The translations under genes were made by a program, and so were the position numbers. From positions 117,799-181,798 of the forward strand of contig DBTQ01000010.1 in assembly GCA_002307135.1 (NCBI GenBank): a stretch of 64,000 nucleotides of DNA. Direction: 5' to 3'. Numbering within the stretch: the first letter of the stretch is position 1; each line of letters opens with the position of its first letter. Under the pieces are notes generated by a model. The model saw nothing but the letters and a program-made list of their open reading frames with translations, was not told where the DNA came from and searched no databases. This document shows positions 9,179-16,595 of the stretch, in pieces. This DNA is from Bacteroidetes bacterium UBA1312 (GTDB taxonomy: Bacteria; Bacteroidota; Bacteroidia; Chitinophagales; Chitinophagaceae).

Positions 9179-9625
9179 TTATTGATTCAATTCATTAGGC
9201 ATTTTAAAGAGATACACTGCACCAATCCATACCAGCGAGAAAATAAAAATCAAAATGAGCGTACCTATATTCAACCAATAAGTGAATAGCCCATAAGGTT
9301 TGGCTTGTAATGGTTTATCACTTGGAAAATAAACCATTACACTATCCCCTACTTTGTATGTATTTTCAAATTCAACACCGGCTTTATACTTGGGGTCAAA
9401 CTCTGCCGTTTTATAAATCGCCCCCTTGTAATTAAAACAAAAGACAGGGTGATCTTTCATTTCACCATAATTTTTATAACCGATACCCATACGATCACGA
9501 GTATAAGCCTTCTGCGCATATATTTCCTTTACTACGGCTTTCACTTTTACCTTGTTGTAAAGTACATAATACTTATAACTCATGATGGTCGTTATAAAAA
9601 AAAGTATGCCCAGTAAGGTTTTCAT
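9179..9625 (-). CDS. DUF3592-like membrane protein
   Basis: A protein of 148 residues with a hydrophobic segment at 1-20 and another at about 112-140 (YWLNIGTLILIFIFSLVWIG) flanking a soluble beta-rich middle. The middle has KVKVKAVVKEI, PVFCFNYKGAIYKT and GDSVMVYFPSDKPLQAKP. A G-x-x-V-x-V-x-Y-x-P-x-x-P motif between two membrane helices is typical of the DUF3592 family, whose function is unknown. It sits downstream of the carboxylase gene on the same strand, separated by 41 bases. Confidence 0.65.
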   Translation of the reverse strand: MKTLLGILFFITTIMSYKYYVLYNKVKVKAVVKEIYAQKAYTRDRMGIGYKNYGEMKDHPVFCFNYKGAIYKTAEFDPKYKAGVEFENTYKVGDSVMVYFPSDKPLQAKPYGLFTYWLNIGTLILIFIFSLVWIGAVYLFKMPNELNQ

Positions 9626-9666
9626 AATACAATTGAATCCAAGTATTTTTTTAAATAACTTACCTA

Positions 9667-11205
9667 TTACAATGGAATATTACCATGTTTGCGTTTAGGG
9701 GTCAATACCACCTTATTTTGCAGCATCCTAAATGCATTGATCAGCTTTGCCCTTGTCGTGTTCGGCAAAATAACTTCGTCTATAAAACCACGTGCAGCAG
9801 CACCATAAGGGTTGGCAAACTTATCGGTATATTCCAATTCCTTTTCTTTCCATTTAGCATCATGATCTTCGGCAGCAGCTATTTCACTTTTAAAAATGAT
9901 TTCGGCAGCACCCTTAGCGCCCATAACAGCTATTTCAGCAGTAGGCCATGCATAGTTAAGATCAGCACCAATATGTTTTGAATTCATCACATCATAAGCA
10001 CCACCATAAGCTTTGCGAGTAATCACCGTAATCTTTGGAACTGTAGCTTCACTCAATGCGTACAATAATTTTGCACCATTGGTGATAATGCCATTCCATT
10101 CCTGATCCGTTCCTGGCAAAAATCCGGGTACATCTACCAACACCAATAATGGAATATTGAATGCATCACAAAAACGCACAAAACGTGCTGCTTTTTTACT
10201 GGAATTAATATCCAATACACCCGCCATACTCGCCGGCTGATTGGCAACTATACCAATACTTCTGCCACCAATACGTGCAAAACCGACAACAATATTTTCG
10301 GCATAGTGTTGGTGTACTTCCAGAAATGACTCCGTGTCCACCACTTCTTCGATCACCTCCTTCATGTCGTAAGGCGTGTTCGGATGCTCCGGAATAATAT
10401 GGTTGAGCTTTTCGCGAATTTCGTTACCCGCTTCGTAAGGATAAATCGGTGCATCATCCTCACAATTCTGAGGCATATAACTCAATAATTGTTTCAAATG
10501 ATTAATACACTCTACCTCATTGGCACTTGTAAAATGGGTCACACCTGATTTGGATGCATGTGTATGGGCACCACCTAATTCTTCGCTCGTCACATTTTCG
10601 TGCGTTACGGTTTTCACCACATTCGGCCCTGTAACAAACATGTATGACGTATTTTCCACCATCGAAATAAAATCGGTAATAGCAGGCGAATACACGGCAC
10701 CACCGGCGCAAGGCCCCATGATCGCTGAAAGCTGAGGTATAACACCCGAAGCCTTTACATTCCTGTGAAAAATATCGGCATAGCCACCCAAAGAAACTAC
10801 CCCTTCCTGGATACGTGCGCCACCACTATCGTTGAGGCCGATAACAGGAGCTCCGTTCTGTATCGCCAAATCCATAATCTTACATATCTTCTCTGCATGT
10901 GTCTCTGAAAGACTACCGCCAAATACCGTAAAATCCTGAGAGAATACATATACCAGGCGACCATTGATATGGCCATAGCCCGTCACTACCCCATCACCTA
11001 GATACACCTCATTTTCCATCCCAAAATCTCGGCAACGGTGTGCTACCAACATACCAATTTCTTCAAAAGTACCCTCATCCATCAACAGCTGAATACGTTC
11101 GCGGGCGGTCAATTTACCTTTTTTGTGTTGGCTTTCTATACGCTTTACACCACCACCCAATATTGCTTCGTCTTGTTTCTGTTGTAGAATATCTAGTTTG
11201 TTCAT
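9667..11205 (-). CDS. Acyl-CoA carboxylase beta subunit (propionyl/methylcrotonyl-CoA carboxyltransferase type)
   Basis: Carboxyltransferase half of a biotin-dependent acyl-CoA carboxylase, 512 residues from the chosen ATG (MNKLDILQQKQDEAILGGG). The alternative 17-residue extension overlaps the promoter region. Motifs include KGKLTARERI, YVFSQDFTVFGGSLSETHAEK, GLNDSGGARIQEGV, GPCAGGAVYSPAITDF, FVTGP, GVLDINSSKKAARFVRFCDAF, VDVPGFLPGTDQEW, ITRKAYGGAYDVM and AVMGAKGAAEI. These fit the PccB family (about 510-540 residues) over AccD. The biotin-carboxylase partner is not in the window, so propionyl-CoA carboxylase is the likeliest function but not proven. Confidence 0.9.
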   Translation of the reverse strand: MNKLDILQQKQDEAILGGGVKRIESQHKKGKLTARERIQLLMDEGTFEEIGMLVAHRCRDFGMENEVYLGDGVVTGYGHINGRLVYVFSQDFTVFGGSLSETHAEKICKIMDLAIQNGAPVIGLNDSGGARIQEGVVSLGGYADIFHRNVKASGVIPQLSAIMGPCAGGAVYSPAITDFISMVENTSYMFVTGPNVVKTVTHENVTSEELGGAHTHASKSGVTHFTSANEVECINHLKQLLSYMPQNCEDDAPIYPYEAGNEIREKLNHIIPEHPNTPYDMKEVIEEVVDTESFLEVHQHYAENIVVGFARIGGRSIGIVANQPASMAGVLDINSSKKAARFVRFCDAFNIPLLVLVDVPGFLPGTDQEWNGIITNGAKLLYALSEATVPKITVITRKAYGGAYDVMNSKHIGADLNYAWPTAEIAVMGAKGAAEIIFKSEIAAAEDHDAKWKEKELEYTDKFANPYGAAARGFIDEVILPNTTRAKLINAFRMLQNKVVLTPKRKHGNIPL

Positions 11206-11232
11206 TGAGTTATTATTCTTGTTTTGATGCCG

Positions 11233-11240
11233 CAAAGCTA
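11233..11240 (-). promoter_or_regulatory. minus-7 box of the carboxylase gene
   Basis: Minus-strand TAGCTTTG followed by CGGC, 28 bases before the chosen ATG. The same TAnnTTTGCGGC form recurs upstream of the acyl-CoA dehydrogenase, ndk and phaE-like genes. Confidence 0.5.
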
Positions 11241-11307
11241 TTAGATAATTGGACAAAAGTACCAGCGACCTTATATTTAATTTGGTAAATAAATATGCCT
11301 AGAAACC

Positions 11308-11342
11308 AAAACGCCAATACAAATTTCATGTATTGGCGTTTT
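11308..11342 (-). terminator. Terminator of the acyl-CoA dehydrogenase gene
   Basis: A perfect 14-bp stem (arm AAAACGCCAATACA) with a 7-base loop, ending in a T-rich stretch on the minus strand, lies 18 bases after the stop codon of the upstream dehydrogenase gene. Confidence 0.8.
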
Positions 11343-11359
11343 GAATTTTAATCTATTAA

Positions 11360-12538
11360 CTATTTAAAAGCATTGATACCCGTGATATCCATACCTGTAA
11401 TCAACAAGTGAATATCGTGTGTGCCTTCATAAGTCACTACCGACTCTAAATTCATCATGTGGCGCATAATACTGTACTCGCCGGTAATACCCATACCACC
11501 CAATATTTGTCTGGATTCGCGGGCTACTTTCAGTGCTATATCGCAGCTATTGCGTTTGGCCATAGATATTTGAGCAGGTGTAGCACGGTCGTCGTTGCGC
11601 AATACACCCAAACGCCAGTTCAGCAATTGGCTCTTCGTAATTTCGGTAATCATTTCGGCCAATTTCTTTTGGGTCAATTGGAAGCCGGCTATTGGTCGGT
11701 CAAACTGGATACGTTGTTGTGCATAACGCAATGCGGTATCGTAGCAATCCATAGCACACCCCAAAGCGCCCCAGGCAATACCAAAGCGAGCGCTCGACAA
11801 ACAGGTCAAAGGACCTTTTAATCCGGAAACATTAGGTAATATATTTTCTTTAGGCACCTTCACATTATCAAATACCAACTCGCCGGTAGCCGATGCACGC
11901 AAAGACCATTTGCCATGTGTTTCGGGAGTGGTAAAACCTTCCATACCACGTTCCACTATCATACCATGTATTACACCAGCCTCATCTTTGGCCCATACCA
12001 CAGCTATATCAGCAAAAGGTGCATTGGATATCCACATTTTAGAACCATTCAATACAACATGGTCGCCGGCATCTTTAAAATTGCTCAACATACCCGACGG
12101 GTCAGAACCATGGTTAGGCTCCGTCAATCCAAAACAGCCCATCAACTCGCCGGTAGCCAGTTTGGGTAGATATTTCATCTTTTGTTCTTCACTACCAAAC
12201 TTGTAGATCGGAAACATTACCAAAGAACCTTGTACCGATGCAGTAGAACGCACACCTGAATCGCCGCGCTCCAACTCTTGCATCATAATGCCGTAACTGA
12301 TGTAATCCAACCCTGCACCACCATATTTTTGGGGTACAAACGGACCAAAACAACCCAAATCGCCTAAGCCTTTAATGATTTGCTTGGGGAAAGTAGCACT
12401 TTGAGCATGTTCTTCAATGATTGGAGATATCTCTTTTTTAACATAAGCCTGCACCGTTTCACGGATCAATTTATGTTCGTCAGTCAATAATTCGTCTAAA
12501 AGATAGTAATCTGGGTGCTGATATAAGTCTTTCTGCAT
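11360..12538 (-). CDS. Acyl-CoA dehydrogenase, glutaryl-CoA dehydrogenase type
   Basis: FAD-dependent acyl-CoA dehydrogenase of 392 residues from the ATG chosen 33 bases after the promoter box. The N-terminal helical domain has LTDEHKLIRETV. The FAD/substrate region has GCFGLTEPNHGSDPSGM and KMWISNAPFADIAVVWAK. The C-terminal domain has RFGIAWGALGCAMDCYD, RIQFDRPIAGFQLTQKKLA, RQILGGMGITGEY and the catalytic Glu in VVTYEGTHDIHLLITG. The ending YEGTHDIHLLITG-x-DITG-x-x-AF is that of glutaryl-CoA dehydrogenases, which decarboxylate glutaryl-CoA in lysine and tryptophan breakdown. The neighbouring carboxylase suggests a shared acyl-CoA metabolic theme. Confidence 0.9.
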   Translation of the reverse strand: MQKDLYQHPDYYLLDELLTDEHKLIRETVQAYVKKEISPIIEEHAQSATFPKQIIKGLGDLGCFGPFVPQKYGGAGLDYISYGIMMQELERGDSGVRSTASVQGSLVMFPIYKFGSEEQKMKYLPKLATGELMGCFGLTEPNHGSDPSGMLSNFKDAGDHVVLNGSKMWISNAPFADIAVVWAKDEAGVIHGMIVERGMEGFTTPETHGKWSLRASATGELVFDNVKVPKENILPNVSGLKGPLTCLSSARFGIAWGALGCAMDCYDTALRYAQQRIQFDRPIAGFQLTQKKLAEMITEITKSQLLNWRLGVLRNDDRATPAQISMAKRNSCDIALKVARESRQILGGMGITGEYSIMRHMMNLESVVTYEGTHDIHLLITGMDITGINAFK

Positions 12539-12570
12539 AATGATTGTTAAAGTTGAAATATTAATCGCCG

Positions 12571-12578
12571 CAAAGGTA
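12571..12578 (-). promoter_or_regulatory. minus-7 box of the acyl-CoA dehydrogenase gene
   Basis: Minus-strand TACCTTTG followed by CGGCG, 32 bases before the chosen start codon. Confidence 0.5.
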
Positions 12579-12819
12579 GCATTTTTGAGATTCACAATAT
12601 AATTTTACACCCTGATAAATAAGCCGAAGTTTTTTACCTTTTTTCATCTAACCAGAAATCATTTAATGCCTCTATAGCCAAGTGCTTAGCGAATTTTCAG
12701 ATTCAATATTGTTAACAAGATGTAAAAGAAGCATAAAAAACCAACCTAGGCACCATTTTTGTCGTATATATAAGTATTAGGAAGCAGTGACAAATTGACT
12801 CCTTAAAACAAAAAATTCT

Positions 12820-13677
12820 ATGAGACAGTTAAAAATCGCAACCCAGATTACCAACCGCGACTCGCAAGCGGTAGAAAAGTACCTTCAGGAAATCAGTAAA
12901 ATATCCATGATTACACCGGAAGAGGAAACTACTCTGGCGCAAAAAATCCGCATGAACGATCAGTGGGCTTTGGAAAAATTAGTGAAATCGAATTTACGTT
13001 TTGTGGTTTCTGTAGCGAAACAATACCAACACCAAGGTTTATCTTTAAGTGATTTGATCAACGAAGGAAACCTCGGCCTGATCAAAGCAGCACAACGCTT
13101 TGACGAAACAAAAGGATTCAAATTTATCTCTTATGCCGTATGGTGGATTCGTCAATCAATCCTTCAGGCATTGGCAGAACAAGGCCGTTTGGTTCGTTTG
13201 CCACAAAACAAAATCGGAACTTACAACAAAGCCAACAAAGCATTTATCGCATTCGAACAAGAGCATGAGCGTGAACCTTCAACAGAAGAGTTGGCCAACA
13301 TCCTCGAAATGAGCGAAACAGAAGTAACCAATATATTTACCAGCAACACACGTCACACCTCATTGGATGCTCCGGTACACGAAGCTGAAGATGTAGCCAT
13401 GGGCGACTTGCTCGAAGGTGCCAGCGATACAGACGACGATGTAATGAAAGACTCATTACGTGCCGAAATCAAACGTATCCTCAAATCATTGAGCGTTCGT
13501 GAAGCTGAAATACTAGCTGCTTACTTTGGATTGGATGGCGACAGCGGTCCTTCTATCGAAGAAATTGGCGAAAAATACGACCTAACAAAAGAGCGTATCC
13601 GTCAAATTAAAGAACGTGCAATCAAACGTTTACAAAAAGCACGTTACAGCAATGCACTTAAAGTTTATTTAGGTTAA
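12820..13677 (+). CDS. rpoD: Primary RNA polymerase sigma factor (RpoD/SigA, Bacteroidota type)
   Basis: Housekeeping sigma factor of 285 residues. It begins directly at region 1.2 (DSQAVEKYLQEISKI) and lacks the long region 1.1 of proteobacterial sigma-70, as is normal in Bacteroidota. Region 2 has LVKSNLRFVVSVAKQYQ, LSDLINEGNLGLIKAAQRFD and the promoter-melting block FKFISYAVWWIRQSI. Region 3 has EREPSTEELA. Region 4 has SVREAEILAAYFGL, SIEEIGEKYDLTKERIRQIKERAIKRLQ. It is the factor expected to read the TAnnTTTG promoters seen across this window. It is monocistronic, with 224 bases of leader region upstream. Confidence 0.96.
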   Translation: MRQLKIATQITNRDSQAVEKYLQEISKISMITPEEETTLAQKIRMNDQWALEKLVKSNLRFVVSVAKQYQHQGLSLSDLINEGNLGLIKAAQRFDETKGFKFISYAVWWIRQSILQALAEQGRLVRLPQNKIGTYNKANKAFIAFEQEHEREPSTEELANILEMSETEVTNIFTSNTRHTSLDAPVHEAEDVAMGDLLEGASDTDDDVMKDSLRAEIKRILKSLSVREAEILAAYFGLDGDSGPSIEEIGEKYDLTKERIRQIKERAIKRLQKARYSNALKVYLG

Positions 13678-13700
13678 TTGTTCCTATTTTCTAAAATCGT

Positions 13701-13734
13701 AAAAAGCCGCAAACAAAATTGTTTGCGGCTTTTT
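13701..13734 (+). terminator. Terminator of rpoD
   Basis: A 14-bp stem (AAAAAGCCGCAAAC paired with GTTTGCGGCTTTTT) with a 6-base loop, 23 bases after the rpoD stop; the T run follows within and after the stem. Confidence 0.88.
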
Positions 13735-13748
13735 ATTTGTCGGATACT

Positions 13749-13963
13749 CTATTTGTTATAGCTGGTTCTATCGTATCTGCTTTTGCCATCCCGACCTTCC
13801 ATTTTTGTTATTCCGAGGGCACAACATGGGTGTCATCCCGACGGAGGAGGGAACTATTTATAAACAATAAAACATTCCGTTCTGTATCTTTCCCTATTTG
13901 TTATAGCTGATTCTATCGTATCTGCTTTTGTTATCCCGACCTTCCATTTTTGTTATTCCGAGG
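13749..13963. repeat. Two 70-base direct repeats in a REP-like non-coding stretch
   Basis: The 70 bases at 13749-13818 recur at 13894-13963 with three differences, offset by 145 bases. Each copy ends in a TTATTCCGAGG motif. The stretches after them (ATCCCGACGGAGGAGGGA after copy 1; GAAGAGATTCCTCC and TTCGTCGGAAGGAC after copy 2) resemble the dispersed REP-like hairpin sequences found between genes in many bacteria. The whole interval between rpoD and hsp20 (about 13735-14045) has no convincing gene. Confidence 0.7.
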
Positions 13964-14045
13964 TAGCGAAGAGATTCCTCCTTCGTCGGAAGGACAGCGT
14001 GGGATGTTATCCCTATGGTCGCTGTGAGGAAATACATATAAAGAA

Positions 14046-14085
14046 AAAACCCCCGAAGCGACGATGAAGTACTCCGAGGATTTTT
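14046..14085 (-). terminator. Possible terminator of hsp20
   Basis: An imperfect hairpin (about 6 of 8 GC-rich pairs plus A/T flanks) that on the minus strand ends in GGGGGTTTTTTC, 36 bases beyond the hsp20 stop. Weak stem, so tentative. Confidence 0.4.
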
Positions 14086-14120
14086 GGACCTAACACTACT
14101 AACCACACATTACTAGCATC

Positions 14121-14540
14121 TTATTGAACGGATATCGATACCGTTTTAGGCTCTTCTTTTTCTTTCTTAGGTAAAGTAACTACCAGTACACCATTGTCGT
14201 ACTGAGCACTGATACCCGCAGCATCAATCTTGTCGTTGAGTGAAAAATTGCGTTTGAAAGAACTCATTTTATACTCCTGACGCAACCATTTTTCGCTGCT
14301 TTCTTTTGTTTCTTCTTGCTTGTCGTAAGACAGGCTCAATGTATTTTTTTCTACACTGATTTTAAAATCTTCTTTTTGCAAACCCGGAGCAGCTAAGTGC
14401 AACTCGTATTTGTCTGCATCTTCCTTAATGTTTACCGAAGCAATGTGGCGTTGTTTAGCTTCGAAACTAAAGTCTCTGTTCATTAAACCTTCCAATACTT
14501 GTCCAAAATGAACGGGGCTGTAATTTGATCTGTTGTGCAT
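14121..14540 (-). CDS. Small heat-shock protein (Hsp20/alpha-crystallin family)
   Basis: ATP-independent holdase of 139 residues that keeps unfolding proteins soluble. The alpha-crystallin domain spans about 35-130, with KYELHLAAPGLQKEDFKISVEKNTLSLS, the acidic loop, FKRNFSLNDKIDAAGISAQYDNGVLVVTLPK and a C-terminal VSISV tail that can serve as the I-x-I/V oligomerisation motif. The length is typical. A palindrome about 77-95 bases upstream may be an operator. Confidence 0.92.
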   Translation of the reverse strand: MHNRSNYSPVHFGQVLEGLMNRDFSFEAKQRHIASVNIKEDADKYELHLAAPGLQKEDFKISVEKNTLSLSYDKQEETKESSEKWLRQEYKMSSFKRNFSLNDKIDAAGISAQYDNGVLVVTLPKKEKEEPKTVSISVQ

Positions 14541-14616
14541 AATTTGATGTTTTTAATTGTTTTAGAAATTGTGTTTGTTTGACTCATGTAATACAAACTA
14601 CGTTCCATTTCAAAAT

Positions 14617-14635
14617 AAATGACATTTTGTCATTT
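14617..14635. promoter_or_regulatory. Palindrome upstream of hsp20
   Basis: AAATGACA-TTT-TGTCATTT, 8-bp perfect arms, in the divergent hsp20/pgk region (14541-14809). It is suitable as a dimeric regulator site for hsp20; the regulator is not identified. Confidence 0.4.
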
Positions 14636-14809
14636 CTAAAGAATAAATACTGTCATTATTTCCGATCAAGGTGTTTTATGTCCTGACCCAATACTGCCAC
14701 AAGTCAAAACAGCGGATCATATTGTCTGTAGAAATTAGCAACAGATGACCCATAGCTGCTACATTTTGCTTAATTTGCGCCCTCATACTAATCATTAAAT
14801 ATTTTACCT

Positions 14810-16021
14810 ATGTCTGCATGTGCCCAATTCAACTTCAACCAACACCAAGCACTTATCCGTGTCGATTTCAATGTACCCATCAAAGATGGCATTATAGGCG
14901 ATGATACACGTATCCGGGCAGCATTGCCTACTATCCGCAAAGTATTGGCCGATGGCGGCAGCGTAGTTTTGATGAGCCATTGGGGTCGCCCGATCAAAGA
15001 CATGGAGAAAAAACCGGAACTCACCAAAGCCGATTTTTCCCTAAGCCGTATTATAGCGCACCTTTCGAGCCTATTGGGTCTGGAAGTATTGTTTGCTGCC
15101 GACTGTATGGGCGAGGATGCACAAAACAAAGCTGCCAACCTGCAACCGGGTCAGGTATTGCTTTTGGAAAACCTCCGTTATTATAAAGAAGAAGAAAAAG
15201 GCGATCCGGAATTTGCTCAAAAATTGGCCAAATATGGCGATGTTTATATCAACGATGCCTTTGGTACTGCACACCGTGCACATGCCTCTACAGCCATTAT
15301 TGCTCAATACTTCAGTGCTGCACACCGTATGTTTGGTATGCTCATGGAAAGCGAAGTGAGTGCGGCCGAAAAGGTATTGCTCCAATCCGAAAAACCATTC
15401 ACCGCCATAGTAGGTGGTGCCAAAGTATCGGATAAGATAATGATTATTGAAAATCTGCTCGACAAGGCTACCGACATCATTATAGGTGGAGGTATGGCTT
15501 ATACCTTCTTCAAAGCAGAAGGTGGCCACATTGGCAATTCTCTTTGCGAAAACGACCGTTTGGATCTGGCACTGGACTTGTTGAAAAAAGCAGCCGACAA
15601 GGGTGTAAACATCCATTTGCCAGCTGATAGCATTATAGCCGACCGGTTTGCCGCCGATGCCAATACTTCTACTTCACTCAATACTACTATACCCGATGGC
15701 TGGATGGGTCTTGACATTGGTACTATGGCTTGCGACACGTTCCACCATGTGATCAAGAAGAGCAAAACCATTCTTTGGAATGGCCCGATGGGTGTATTTG
15801 AGATGGAAAAATTCCAACACGGTACCAAAACGATTGCACAGGCAGTGGTGGAAGCTACGGAGCATGGTGCATTCTCATTAGTAGGTGGCGGCGACAGTGT
15901 AGCCGCAGTCAACAAATTTGGGATGGCCGACAAAGTGAGCTATGTATCTACCGGTGGTGGTGCTATGCTCGAGTTTTTCGAAGGCAAGGTATTGCCCGGC
16001 ATCGCTGCTATTAAAGGATAA
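14810..16021 (+). CDS. pgk: Phosphoglycerate kinase
   Basis: Glycolytic enzyme that transfers phosphate from 1,3-bisphosphoglycerate to ADP. The 403 residues carry LIRVDFNVPIKDG near 15, DDTRIRAALPTI, the substrate loop LMSHWGRP near 53 (Trp where most have Leu), LLLENLRYYKEEEKGD, INDAFGTAHRAHAS, VGGAKVSDKI, IIGGGMAYTFFKA, WNGPMGVFE and the nucleotide-binding LVGGGDSVAAV and VSTGGGAMLEF. Length and motifs are complete. It marks the last core gene before the accessory block. Confidence 0.97.
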   Translation: MSACAQFNFNQHQALIRVDFNVPIKDGIIGDDTRIRAALPTIRKVLADGGSVVLMSHWGRPIKDMEKKPELTKADFSLSRIIAHLSSLLGLEVLFAADCMGEDAQNKAANLQPGQVLLLENLRYYKEEEKGDPEFAQKLAKYGDVYINDAFGTAHRAHASTAIIAQYFSAAHRMFGMLMESEVSAAEKVLLQSEKPFTAIVGGAKVSDKIMIIENLLDKATDIIIGGGMAYTFFKAEGGHIGNSLCENDRLDLALDLLKKAADKGVNIHLPADSIIADRFAADANTSTSLNTTIPDGWMGLDIGTMACDTFHHVIKKSKTILWNGPMGVFEMEKFQHGTKTIAQAVVEATEHGAFSLVGGGDSVAAVNKFGMADKVSYVSTGGGAMLEFFEGKVLPGIAAIKG

Positions 16022-16107
16022 TAGAGCCATTGTCTTTCTTTTAAAACCGACAAGCTCCAATTTAAAGTACACCATGCCCGATAGCTAACGCCCGGCTTGG
16101 ATGCAAT

Positions 16108-16172
16108 ACACACTAAACAATTTTGTTTAAAAGATACCCCGGCAGATAAACACTCGTTTATCTGCTTTTTTT
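16108..16172 (+). terminator. Terminator of element copy 1 (after pgk)
   Basis: A perfect 10-bp stem (GCAGATAAAC, loop ACTC, GTTTATCTGC) at 16142-16165 followed by seven T. It is preceded at 16114-16129 by a second palindrome TAAACAA-TT-TTGTTTA. The block from 16108 to the start of the tandem array is nearly identical to 46878-46975, so this terminator is part of a duplicated element. Confidence 0.85.
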
Positions 16173-16202
16173 GTGCCTCCCCCACCCGCTCAGCTCAATA
16201 CC

Positions 16203-16412
16203 ATAGCCCAACCTAGTAAAAGGATAGCTCGACCTAGCAAAATGATAGCTCATTCTAGTAAAATGGTATGATGAGCTAGTAAAAGGATAGCTCCTCCTAA
16301 CAAAATCATAGCCCAACCTAGTAAAAGGATAGCGCGACCTAGTAAAAGAATAGGACGACCTAGCAAATTGATAGCCCGACCTAGTAAATCGATAGCTCCT
16401 CCTAGTAAATTG
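16203..16412. repeat. 21-bp tandem repeat array, copy 1 (10 units)
   Basis: Ten consecutive 21-base units without any length change. The core of most units is GACCTAGTAAAA, preceded by ATAGCYC; variable positions are mostly the base pairs before CCTAG and the last two or three bases. A partial unit follows at 16413. The array lies directly after the terminator following pgk and is matched by a nine-unit array at 46976-47164. Several frames are open because 21 is a multiple of three, but the LLGRAI-type minus-strand frame is broken by a stop in unit 3, so coding is unlikely. Confidence 0.92.
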
Positions 16413-16474
16413 ATAGGACAAGCTGCCTGCGCCACACTGTTAGCAATTCATTAACCAAGTATTTTTAAAAAGCA

Positions 16475-16517
16475 GGGAAATTTCCCCGCTTTGGTAAATT
16501 TTCGGGGAGTATGTTTG
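16475..16517 (+). promoter_or_regulatory. Palindrome-promoter module, copy A
   Basis: GGGAAATTTCCC (16475-16486) followed after exactly 23 bases by TATGTTTG (16510-16517), which fits the TAnnTTTG minus-7 box. Related copies occur at 40466-40508 and 48677-48719 with the same spacing. It would drive the gene at 16596. The rest of 16413-16595 contains no gene. Confidence 0.6.
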
Positions 16518-16569
16518 GCGGGATAATAAAATAATCTAGCTTAATTAGCCTAAGTAATGAATTAGGGCC

Positions 16570-16595
16570 ATTTATGAGTTATAGCCAATTTTAGA
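16570..16595 (+). repeat. 26-base repeat D, copy 1
   Basis: The 26 bases beginning ATTTATGAGTTATAG and ending CAATTTTAGA abut the ATG of the transglutaminase-like gene. The same 26 bases with one change occur at 49280-49305, just before the Abi_C gene. Confidence 0.8.

Noticed and set aside
12596..12819. tRNA or small RNA in the leader of rpoD
   Set aside because: No cloverleaf, no CCA or T-loop motif and no terminator were seen; it is treated as an ordinary leader and promoter region.
15071..15933. Long minus-strand frames inside pgk
   Set aside because: They are opposite an intact, highly conserved glycolytic gene and have no recognisable protein features.
16203..16412. Possible CRISPR array or minus-strand LLGRAI-type heptapeptide repeat protein
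   Set aside because: Units are contiguous 21-mers with no unique spacers and no cas genes nearby. The minus-strand frame is interrupted by a stop in copy 1, and the plus strand also has an open frame merely because 21 is divisible by three.
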